NCBI GenBank assembly: GCA_020852535.1 | Contig: JADZAO010000027.1 | Coordinates: 1-5,038 of the forward strand | From: Paracoccaceae bacterium | GTDB taxonomy: Bacteria; Pseudomonadota; Alphaproteobacteria; Rhodobacterales; Rhodobacteraceae | Direction: 5' to 3' | DNA: 5,038 nt | Shown here: positions 1-5,038 of the stretch, one piece after another | Position numbering within the stretch: the stretch's first letter is position 1 | How the letters are laid out: every line of letters begins with the position of its first letter | The notes under the pieces: model-generated | What the model saw: only the letters and a program-made list of their open reading frames with translations | Told to the model about the DNA's origin: nothing | The model's database searches: none | Program-made: the position numbers and the translations under genes

Positions 1-36
1 ATTAAATAAAATAGATAAAAAATGTTAAAAATAAAT

Positions 37-43
37 AGGATGG
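37..43 (+). promoter_or_regulatory. Ribosome binding site of the coat protein gene
   Basis: AGGATGG lies just ahead of the ATG at 47, with the AGGA core ending 6 bases before it. This supports the first ATG over the internal ATG at codon 10 (position 74). The preceding 36 bases are almost entirely A and T. No confident promoter can be assigned because the upstream context lies outside the window. Confidence 0.6.
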
Positions 44-46
44 ATT

Positions 47-1279
47 ATGATTATTCAAAATAAAGTCAAATCAATGCGAGACTTGATAGCGGAAGAGGTT
101 TACAAAAATCTGAACAAAAAACTCGTTTTAACATCGTCGCTAACTCGTCCATACGAGTGTAATTTTGACGAAAACGGTAGCTACGCTCTAGGCAATACGC
201 TTGAATTTAAGCATGCGCCCAAATACGAAGTTCGTTACGATCAAAATGCAAAGTGGAATGCCCCGCAACGCAAAGGCAGTATAACGCTCAACATCGCCAC
301 TCAGGACCTGCAATTCAACGACAATGAATTTTCGCTAAAAGACGAGAGTTTCCAGAAGAAAATTGAAACCGTCGCCACAAAGATCGCAAAAGATATCGAA
401 AGCGCCGCATATAAATTTCTGATGGCGAACACCTATCAAATGTATAATTATCACAACTTTGAGACACCGACGGACAGTATTGATGCATACAATTTTCTAA
501 ATGATGCCAAAGCGCACCTATTTCAAGTGGCAAGCATAACGAAGAATCTCTCTCTGATCATGTCGCCATCTATGAATGTTAGTCTATTCGAACCACAGAA
601 AGTCAACTACAAGTCCGGTGCTGGATTGCCTCTGGATGAAATTGAATTTTCACCTAAGATATCGTTGGAAATTCCCCCGACGATTAGCTTGGCCAGTCCG
701 ATGAAACCCGTGGAAATTATATCCTTCTCATGCCCCGAAGGAGCATCAGAAACGCGAGTTATACTGAAGAATGGTTTGAAATCTTCGGTCTCTAAGGGAA
801 CTCGTGTTAGAATTGACGGGTGCTTCTTCCTTAGACAATGGGACCGTTGTGTATCAAACTCCCTGTTTACGTTTGTTGTTCAAGAAGAAGCGACTTGTGA
901 TACGCAAGAACTTATCCTAAATCCGGTTGTTCTAGATGGTCCTTATGCACAAGTTTCCAGTCCGCCGGATAAGTCACTTCTTGGATTCTATCTCAAACCC
1001 GGGATCAAATATGATACGGGAATCTTGGTTCAAGAAGGCGCAATGTTTATTATCTCTGTGCCATTCGATTCGAACGGTAAAAAAGCGAGTGTTTCACCTT
1101 CAATCAAGGGGTCTAGCGGCATCAGAGTGACTGTATCAGAAGCGAACCAATCGGAGTTTGGACGGGGAATAGTCAACTATAATATTAACGTTCTCTATGG
1201 CTTCGCGATGCAAAACCCCACCTCCGCTATGCAGATTCTGATAGATCCATCGTTTTACACCCACAAAAACGTGGAATAG
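47..1279 (+). CDS. P22 coat protein-like major capsid protein
   Basis: This predicted major capsid protein would assemble the icosahedral shell of a tailed phage. Its 410 residues are close to the roughly 430 of P22 gp5, and similarity to gp5, judged from memory, runs collinearly over most of the chain. Residues about 92-128 (DNEFSLKDESFQKKIETVA onward) match the gp5 helix region containing DDLRDE. Residues 143-160 (DSIDAYNFLNDAKAHLF) match its ADAWNFVADAEEIMF segment. Residues 197-206 (DEIEFSPKIS) match its FDDVLRSPKL. Residues 250-298 (KGTRVRIDGCFFL to NPVVLDG) match the end of the gp5 insertion domain (RGDKISFAGVKFL to KPVALDD). Residues 377-400 (NYNINVLYGFAMQNPTSAM) match the C-terminal strand (RIALWYGVNATRPEAI). 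Codon use is much more AT-rich than in the kinase gene downstream, consistent with phage origin. No gp4-like tail accessory or other phage gene follows. Portal or scaffold genes could lie upstream, outside the window. An orphan domesticated shell protein is the alternative. Confidence 0.82.
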   Translation: MIIQNKVKSMRDLIAEEVYKNLNKKLVLTSSLTRPYECNFDENGSYALGNTLEFKHAPKYEVRYDQNAKWNAPQRKGSITLNIATQDLQFNDNEFSLKDESFQKKIETVATKIAKDIESAAYKFLMANTYQMYNYHNFETPTDSIDAYNFLNDAKAHLFQVASITKNLSLIMSPSMNVSLFEPQKVNYKSGAGLPLDEIEFSPKISLEIPPTISLASPMKPVEIISFSCPEGASETRVILKNGLKSSVSKGTRVRIDGCFFLRQWDRCVSNSLFTFVVQEEATCDTQELILNPVVLDGPYAQVSSPPDKSLLGFYLKPGIKYDTGILVQEGAMFIISVPFDSNGKKASVSPSIKGSSGIRVTVSEANQSEFGRGIVNYNINVLYGFAMQNPTSAMQILIDPSFYTHKNVE

Positions 1280-1312
1280 TTTTTAACAATATCTAAAAAT
1301 AAATTCACACTT

Positions 1313-1340
1313 GGGTCATCTCCGCGTAAGCGGGGAACAA
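1313..1340 (-). CRISPR. Solitary type I-E-like CRISPR repeat
   Basis: Read on the minus strand, this 28-base element begins TTGTTCCCCGC, has a TTAC loop, and ends GCGGAGATGACCC. Type I-E repeats characteristically have a GTGTTCCCCGC first half, a short loop, then GCGGGGAT and an A/C-rich end, so both halves match the family. The stem is CTCCGC (1320-1325) against GCGGGG (1330-1335) on the plus strand, with one G:T wobble at 1321/1334. On the minus strand that position becomes a C/A mismatch. A degenerate base is common in the terminal repeat of an array. No second copy lies about 61 bases away on either side, and no cas gene is in the window. A rho-independent terminator is unlikely because no T-tract follows the stem on either strand. 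Confidence 0.5.
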
Positions 1341-1479
1341 GTGCACGCCCCCACCTGATGGGAAAGAAAGTCTACGCAAATATATCACTCACAAAACATC
1401 AACTACTCCGACACGGGGCCAATCAGATGATAGCAACATCTCATGCAGCGTTAGCGGACATGAAACCGGTCAAACAACC

Positions 1480-1494
1480 GGACACGTTTTGTCC
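1480..1494. repeat. Small inverted repeat GGACA/TGTCC
   Basis: GGACA (1480-1484) and TGTCC (1490-1494) flank a 5-base loop. A further GGACA (1456-1460) and a CCGGT/ACCGG pair (1466-1470 and 1477-1481) surround it, so alternative hairpins are possible. No T-tract follows. The role is unknown. Confidence 0.35.
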
Positions 1495-1546
1495 ACAATT
1501 ACAGATAACATATTGATAAACGGTACTTTTGATGGGTATAGTTAGC

Positions 1547-1562
1547 GGCCAAAGAAATGGCC
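1547..1562. repeat. Small inverted repeat GGCCA/TGGCC
   Basis: GGCCA (1547-1551) and TGGCC (1558-1562) are separated by a purine-rich 6-base loop. The element is followed by A-rich DNA, so it is not a terminator on the plus strand. The arms are short enough to arise by chance. Confidence 0.3.
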
Positions 1563-1582
1563 AAAAAGAAGGTCAGATGACG

Positions 1583-1600
1583 AAAAAACGGTAGTTTTTT
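1583..1600. repeat. Perfect 7-bp inverted repeat with A/T-tract arms
   Basis: AAAAAAC (1583-1589) and GTTTTTT (1594-1600) flank a GGTA loop. The result is an A-tract hairpin ending in six Ts on the plus strand and on the minus strand alike. It could act as a weak bidirectional terminator or a bent-DNA site, but its stem contains a single G:C pair, so intrinsic termination would be poor. Confidence 0.35.
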
Positions 1601-1890
1601 AAATTCTTAACCATGGTCGGCTTGTTCAATTAAGCACACCGCACAAAACCTACGGAAATCTCGTCTCGACCTATGTCGCCTCTAGGTTAGATCAGCAGCG
1701 GATCAACCTTTTGCCTACAGACGTTTTTTTCCGAGGCACAACTCAATGCTACAAAGATTGGGCTAGGTCCGGAACATATTAATGATCGATGACAGAGAGA
1801 AAGCATCCATTAACCGCATCAAATATTTAGGCGATCAGACTACACCTAACGCTTGAACAGCATTCCTTTGTAACCCTAAACAATCTTTAC

Positions 1891-1910
1891 TCGCCCTTGA
1901 ACCCGGGCGA
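1891..1910. repeat. Inverted repeat in the leader of the kinase gene
   Basis: TCGCCC (1891-1896) and GGGCGA (1905-1910) are perfect 6-bp arms, rich in G and C, around an 8-base loop. The element ends 72 bases before the kinase start. A stretch of As rather than Ts follows, so it is not a plus-strand terminator. The loop contains TTGAAC (1897-1902), which could serve as a -35 element, with a poor -10 candidate 17 bases on. Possible roles are an operator or a leader hairpin; neither is proven. Confidence 0.35.
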
Positions 1911-1970
1911 AAAACTAAAGATTAGCACACAAAACCTCCTCTGGTTTGATTCTGCAGGTAACCGTATCTG

Positions 1971-1975
1971 AAAGG
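1971..1975 (+). promoter_or_regulatory. Ribosome binding site of the dihydroxyacetone kinase gene
   Basis: AAAGG sits 7 bases before the ATG at 1983, a normal spacing, though the match to the anti-Shine-Dalgarno sequence is modest. It supports the chosen start, which also matches where DhaK proteins usually begin (MKxFIN or MKKLIN). Confidence 0.5.
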
Positions 1976-1982
1976 CCCTGAC

Positions 1983-3602
1983 ATGAAACAGTTCATCAAC
2001 TCACGCGACAAACTGGTCACCGAAGCCATCGACGGCCTCCTGAGAACCAGTGGAGAAAAACTGGCCCGACTTGACGGTTATCCTCATATAAAGGTCGTCA
2101 TTCGCACCGACTGGGATCGCTCCAAGGTAGCGCTTGTTTCAGGAGGTGGCTCGGGGCATGAACCATCACACGCCGGATTTGTCGGTCAAGGGATGCTGAC
2201 TGCAGCCGTCTGCGGCGATGTTTTTGCCAGCCCATCAGTAGATGCTGTACTAGCAGGAATCTTGGCCGTAACTGGCAAGGCTGGCTGTCTTCTAATCGTA
2301 AAAAACTACACGGGAGACCGCCTCAACTTCGGCCTTGCAGCAGAACGGGCAAGAGCCTTCGGCCTTAAAGTCGCGATGGTTATCGTTGATGATGATGTGG
2401 CGTTGCCAGACCTTCCGCAGGCGCGTGGCGTTGCCGGTACTTTGTTCGTTCATAAGATCGCGGGGGCCATGGCCGAGGCAGGCGTGGAGCTAGAAACGAT
2501 TACGACCATGGCGCAATCCGTCATCAAAGAGGCGATTTCTATTGGCATGTCGCTGGATACTTGCACCGTTCCTAGCAGCCCAAAGGAAGACCGTATCGCT
2601 CCTGGAAAGGCAGAACTCGGCCTTGGCATCCACGGCGAGGCCGGGATCGAACAAGTCGATTTTTCTGGTGCGCGCTCCGCAATGCAAATGGTTGCAGACA
2701 AACTTTTGCCCCACATCGGTACTGGTGATCATGTGGCTTTACTCAACAATCTTGGCTCAACCACGCCACTAGAAATGTCCATCTTGACCGAAGAACTAGC
2801 GCGATCCCCCTTGGGCAGAAAAGTCAAATGGATGATTGGCCCTGCCCCTCTGATGACCTCGCTCGATATGCACGGCTTTTCGGTTTCCCTTCTGCCGGTT
2901 GACCAGACACGGGTGACATGTCTTGCAGCCCCCGTTACACCAAATGCATGGCCCGGCCTTTCACCGTTCGGTACAGTTTCAATTCAACCAGTTCCGAATG
3001 GTCTTACCCCCACACAGCCGCTCCCCTCATCTCACCCTGCACATCGTGCACTAATCGAAAGCTGCTGCAAAGCTCTCATCACAATCGAGGCCGACCTCAA
3101 TCAACTTGACGCCAAATCGGGCGATGGCGACACGGGAAGCACCCTTGCTGGAGCCGCACGTACACTTCTGACAAGACTTGACCGTTTACCTCTCGCCGAT
3201 ATTGCTCAACTATATCAAGCCATCGGCATAGAGCTGTCGCAGACCATGGGCGGGTCGTCGGGCGTCCTGCTTGCCATCTTCTTTACCGCCGCAGGCGATG
3301 CCTCTGCCTCAGGAAAGACTTGGATTGACGCCCTAATTTCTGGTCTTGACCGTGTGATGCAGGTCGGCGGCGCGGCTCTTGGCCATCGCACTATGGTTGA
3401 TGCCTTAGCCCCTGCACTTACCACCTTACATCGCGGCCTATCTCAAGCGGCGGCTGCAGCACGCGCTGGAGCAGATGCAACAGCAAATATGACACGCGCG
3501 AAGGCAGGCAGAGCTTCCTATTTAGCAGCAAGCCGACTTAAGGGGCACAATGATCCAGGTGCAGAAGGTGTAGCGCGACTGTTCGAGCACCTTGCTGGTT
3601 AA
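1983..3602 (+). CDS. dhaK: ATP-dependent dihydroxyacetone kinase, fused DhaK-DhaL
   Basis: This cytosolic enzyme phosphorylates dihydroxyacetone (and often glyceraldehyde) with ATP, giving dihydroxyacetone phosphate for glycolysis. The DhaK substrate domain spans about residues 1-330. GGGSGHEP (54-61) carries His59, matching the catalytic histidine of E. coli DhaK. KNYTGD (107-112) carries the general-base Asp112. GIHGEAG (215-221) carries His217, which in the family binds dihydroxyacetone covalently. TSLDMHGFSV (292-301) is also typical. A proline-rich linker (about 337-352) leads to the DhaL nucleotide domain. There DAKSGDGDTG (376-385) supplies the Mg-ATP aspartates, followed by TMGGSSG (421-427), GHRTMVDAL (467-475) and GRASYL with the NDPGA motif (509-527). 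Its 539 residues are near the usual 550-590, and no key residue is missing. The fused form uses ATP directly, unlike PTS-dependent DhaKLM; no dhaM, glycerol dehydrogenase or regulator adjoins it. It seems to be transcribed alone. Confidence 0.95.
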   Translation: MKQFINSRDKLVTEAIDGLLRTSGEKLARLDGYPHIKVVIRTDWDRSKVALVSGGGSGHEPSHAGFVGQGMLTAAVCGDVFASPSVDAVLAGILAVTGKAGCLLIVKNYTGDRLNFGLAAERARAFGLKVAMVIVDDDVALPDLPQARGVAGTLFVHKIAGAMAEAGVELETITTMAQSVIKEAISIGMSLDTCTVPSSPKEDRIAPGKAELGLGIHGEAGIEQVDFSGARSAMQMVADKLLPHIGTGDHVALLNNLGSTTPLEMSILTEELARSPLGRKVKWMIGPAPLMTSLDMHGFSVSLLPVDQTRVTCLAAPVTPNAWPGLSPFGTVSIQPVPNGLTPTQPLPSSHPAHRALIESCCKALITIEADLNQLDAKSGDGDTGSTLAGAARTLLTRLDRLPLADIAQLYQAIGIELSQTMGGSSGVLLAIFFTAAGDASASGKTWIDALISGLDRVMQVGGAALGHRTMVDALAPALTTLHRGLSQAAAAARAGADATANMTRAKAGRASYLAASRLKGHNDPGAEGVARLFEHLAG

Positions 3603-3875
3603 ACAATAGCGTATGGACACCCGAGCCTCCAAGATTTCTCATAAAGCTACGTCACCCTCGGCCGTTCTGGCCTAACACGCGCAGCACTGATCACTAGCAG
3701 CGAAATTAGGGGCAAACTGAAAGCCGTTTTCCTTGATCCCCAAGATGATCAGCTGGATAAGATCAACAATCTTCATCCTCTCCATCAATCAGGATCATGC
3801 GAGTCTCAAAAGTGAAGGTCGAGAAATTCTGCACATGACCAGAGGAAAAACCTCGCCATATCAGATAGCGTTTAA

Positions 3876-3903
3876 TTTGCTATAGACGACGCTTGGCTAT
3901 ACG
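3876..3903 (+). promoter_or_regulatory. Putative vapBC promoter with direct repeat
   Basis: TTGCTA (3877-3882) and TATACG (3898-3903) resemble -35 and -10 boxes, but their 15-base spacer is shorter than the preferred 17. The same stretch contains a near-perfect 9-base direct repeat, TTTGCTATA (3876-3884) and TTGGCTATA (3893-3901), 17 bases apart. Toxin-antitoxin operons are usually autoregulated by the complex binding repeated sites over the promoter. These copies are candidate operator half-sites; that is an inference from position. Confidence 0.35.
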
Positions 3904-3931
3904 ATTTACATATCTCTACGTCTGTACCGTC

Positions 3932-3937
3932 AGGAGG
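3932..3937 (+). promoter_or_regulatory. Strong ribosome binding site of the antitoxin gene
   Basis: AGGAGG is a full consensus Shine-Dalgarno, 5 bases before the ATG at 3943. It fixes the antitoxin start and fits an antitoxin that must be translated efficiently. It is far better than any site ahead of the kinase or the toxin fragment. Confidence 0.75.
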
Positions 3938-3942
3938 ACATC

Positions 3943-4170
3943 ATGCAAATTACAAAATGGGGCAATCCCTTCGCTGCTGTCCATCCTATCAAGCTCATTC
4001 GCAGACTTGAACTCAAAAAGTGCAATAAGATTACGCTATATGCTGATGGTACCGAGTTTTCCCTTGCGCAACGCACCCGTCCCGAAGATGTTCTGAAATC
4101 CCTTCGACAATTTCGAGGGCGCCTTTCAGGCAAAATCCGGCTAAGCCGTGACGAGGCCAATGCACGCTGA
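3943..4170 (+). CDS. VapB/MazE-like antitoxin, AbrB (SpoVT) fold
   Basis: This 75-residue protein is the predicted antitoxin of a type II toxin-antitoxin pair. Residues 1-45 fit the swapped-hairpin AbrB/MazE DNA-binding fold: the opening MQITKWGN, then IKLIRRLELKK and KITLYADGTEFSL. Residues 46-75 (RPEDVLKSLRQFRGRLSG, ending SRDEANAR) form the C-terminal tail, which in relatives binds and blocks the PIN toxin. The DNA-binding segment looks eroded. Relatives typically read GNSLAVRLP and LKEGDEI where this one has GNPFAAVHP and LKKCNKI; that comparison is from general knowledge of the family. The stop overlaps the toxin start by 11 bases (4160-4170), indicating translational coupling. The reading frame is intact, so it could still be made, though operator binding may be weakened. 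Confidence 0.8.
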   Translation: MQITKWGNPFAAVHPIKLIRRLELKKCNKITLYADGTEFSLAQRTRPEDVLKSLRQFRGRLSGKIRLSRDEANAR

Positions 4171-4558
4171 GTTCTTCGACACGAATGTCATCCTTTACCT
4201 TCTGGATAGGGGCGCCAAGGCAAAGACTGCCTAAGCCTTGATCGCACAGCGAGGTATGATCAGCGTGCAGGTTCTCAATGAGACCTTGGCCAACTGCTTA
4301 TACAAGGCAAAAATGTCTTGGAACGAGGCAGATCAATTCCTCGACGGCGTCCGTCACCTTTGTACCGTCACCGATTTCAGCGCAAAAACTCATGACATCG
4401 GACGCGCCCTCGGCGCACGGTATAAGTTCTCTGTCTATGACGCCATGATCGTCGCTGCAGCACTCGAAGCAAATTGTACCACCCTTTACTCTGAGGACAT
4501 GCAAGATGGTCTTTTGGTAGAAGACCAAATTCGTATCGTAAACCCATTTCGGCTATAA
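4160..4558 (+). pseudogene. VapC-like PIN-domain toxin interrupted by an in-frame stop
   Basis: Read through, this 132-codon frame is a standard-length PIN-domain ribonuclease of the VapC family, which cuts RNA (often tRNA) when its antitoxin is lost. It opens MHAEFFDTNVILYLLD with Asp7, then shows SVQVLNE (Glu41), KFSVYDAMIVAAALE (Asp94) and TLYSEDMQDG (Asp113), the usual acidic set of the active site. Codon 25 (4232-4234) is TAA. A glutamate is common there in relatives, so a single G-to-T change from GAA would explain it. No frameshift occurs and the rest of the frame is well conserved, suggesting recent inactivation. Re-initiation at TTG 4238 or ATG 4256 would give about 106 or 100 residues lacking the first strand and Asp7, which should abolish catalysis; neither start has a well-spaced ribosome binding site. 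A sequencing error or stop readthrough is the alternative. Confidence 0.85.
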
Positions 4559-5038
4559 CACGAACAGCGGAAAAGAATGGGGCAGCAGCATTTAACGAGA
4601 TCCATGGCTGGGCCCTTTTCAAGCTATGCCCGCGCCTAGATAATTTCGTAATCTTAAATCTCGGCGATGAATTTAAACCCAAGATAATCTAGATAGAACA
4701 CTGTTTAAAGCTGCAACGTCAATTGTGGCTTCGACATCAGGACCTGCGCTTCACAGTCAAACAAAATGACTTGACCAACACATCGTCAAAAAGTTCCAAG
4801 GACACGCCACAAAGTGGCTCTAGGCATAAGACAAGGATCGCACAAACATGGGCATAGACAACATCATGCCCGTCCTAAAGCAGAAACTGGACAGGTAAAT
4901 CCCACCCTCGCGCAGCATTAAAAATGAGACGATTACCGCGCTATATAATCGTAAAATAATAGTAAAAACTCACACTACATTTTACACTATGAAAGACAAA
5001 AAGACCAAAGTAGCCTTATGTTAGTCCCATCTAGAGTA
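4559..5038. other. 480-bp right-end region without a recognisable gene
   Basis: Only short frames occur here. One open stretch without a start codon (about 4693-4860, containing LKLQRQLWLRHQDLRF) and an ATG-initiated 16-codon frame at 4848 match nothing I know. The GC-richer part up to about 4920 could be decayed coding DNA. From about 4920 the sequence turns AT-rich and carries the inverted repeat at 4929-4952, suggesting a control region for a gene beyond the window. No tRNA, CRISPR repeat or insertion sequence end is visible. Confidence 0.5.
4929..4952. promoter_or_regulatory. Inverted repeat overlapping a consensus -10 hexamer
   Basis: ACGATTA (4929-4935) and TAATCGT (4946-4952) are perfect 7-bp arms around a 10-base loop. 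TATAAT (4944-4949), an exact -10 consensus, overlaps the right arm. No good -35 lies 16-18 bases upstream. A dimeric repressor could bind such a site over a promoter, but no gene starts within the remaining 86 bases, so the role is speculative. Confidence 0.3.

Larger units (their letters stand above)
1280..1982. other. 703-bp spacer without a recognisable gene
   Basis: All frames are broken by stops and no protein family is recognisable. The first 30 bases are AT-rich, like the coat gene. The CRISPR-like repeat at 1313-1340 follows, and after it the composition becomes mixed. Small inverted repeats at 1480-1494, 1547-1562, 1583-1600 and 1891-1910 are listed separately. A short open stretch without a start codon (about 1603-1781) ends in a phrase faintly like the N-terminal domain of IS5-family transposases, too weak to call. 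No tRNA or rRNA is visible. The spacer may hold regulatory RNA, the junction between phage-derived and chromosomal DNA, or decayed genes. Confidence 0.6.
3603..3942. other. 340-bp spacer between the kinase gene and the toxin-antitoxin locus
   Basis: No gene is recognisable. An open stretch without a start codon around 3690-3815 (reading SSEIRGKLKAVFLDPQDDQL) resembles nothing I can name. A GGCC/GGCC mini-hairpin near 3660-3672 lacks a T-tract, so no convincing intrinsic terminator for the kinase gene is visible. A GAGG/CCTC hairpin with an A5 loop lies at 3842-3854. The last 70 bases hold the putative promoter and ribosome binding site of the antitoxin gene. Confidence 0.55.

Noticed and set aside
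1320..1335. Stem-loop after the coat gene as a rho-independent terminator.
   Set aside because: No T-run follows on either strand, and the flanks match a type I-E CRISPR repeat better.
1603..1781. Start-less open stretch ending LPTDVFFRGTTQCYKDWARS, faintly like the N-terminal domain of IS5-family transposases.
   Set aside because: Only a handful of positions fit, with no catalytic domain, terminal inverted repeats or target duplication. Chance similarity is as likely.
1891..1910. The minus strand contains GGTTCAA, suggesting a tRNA T-arm.
   Set aside because: The pairing gives a 6-bp stem with an 8-base loop, not a 5-bp stem with a 7-base loop. No acceptor, D or anticodon arm is present.
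1642..1937. CACAAAACCT occurs at 1642-1651 and 1928-1937.
   Set aside because: A 10-base repeat with no further extension or partner structure is too short to support an attachment site or mobile element end.
2450..2732. Antisense frames inside the kinase gene.
   Set aside because: They are shadows of a fully conserved DhaK domain on the plus strand with no domain of their own.
4377..4682. 101-codon minus-strand frame overlapping the toxin.
   Set aside because: It mostly mirrors the vapC reading frame, has no recognisable motif or ribosome binding site, and the plus-strand PIN domain explains the region.

Overview
The window reads as a mosaic of bacterial DNA: a phage-derived block, a chromosomal metabolic gene and a decaying toxin-antitoxin locus, separated by long non-coding spacers. 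The organism is probably a proteobacterium, perhaps an alphaproteobacterium. That rests on the style of the VapB/VapC and dihydroxyacetone kinase proteins and is an inference; the sequence does not settle it.

Positions 1-1279 hold an AT-rich gene whose 410-residue product resembles the coat protein of phage P22 (gp5 family, HK97-like fold). No other phage structural gene follows it, so the window either catches the edge of a prophage or prophage remnant, or the gene stands alone. About 34 bp after its stop (1313-1340) is one copy of a sequence closely resembling a type I-E CRISPR repeat. It has no second repeat at the expected spacing on either side, so it is a solitary repeat or array relic. 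The rest of 1280-1982 has no recognisable gene but carries several small inverted repeats, the last of them (1891-1910) in the leader of the next gene.

Positions 1983-3602 encode a complete single-chain ATP-dependent dihydroxyacetone kinase (DhaK and DhaL domains fused). Its base composition is more GC-rich than that of the coat gene, and it appears to be transcribed alone. It would put dihydroxyacetone, for example from glycerol oxidation, into glycolysis as dihydroxyacetone phosphate.

Positions 3877-4558 hold a vapBC-type locus: a putative promoter with a repeated motif, a strong ribosome binding site, an AbrB/MazE-fold antitoxin with an eroded DNA-binding segment, and an overlapping PIN-domain toxin. 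The toxin is interrupted by an in-frame TAA at codon 25, so it is a pseudogene or a truncated product missing the first catalytic aspartate. The final 480 bp hold no recognisable gene; near the end a perfect inverted repeat overlaps a consensus -10 hexamer.

The strongest leads are the P22-like coat gene without downstream morphogenesis genes and the solitary type I-E-like repeat next to it. No complete new multi-gene system is demonstrable here.
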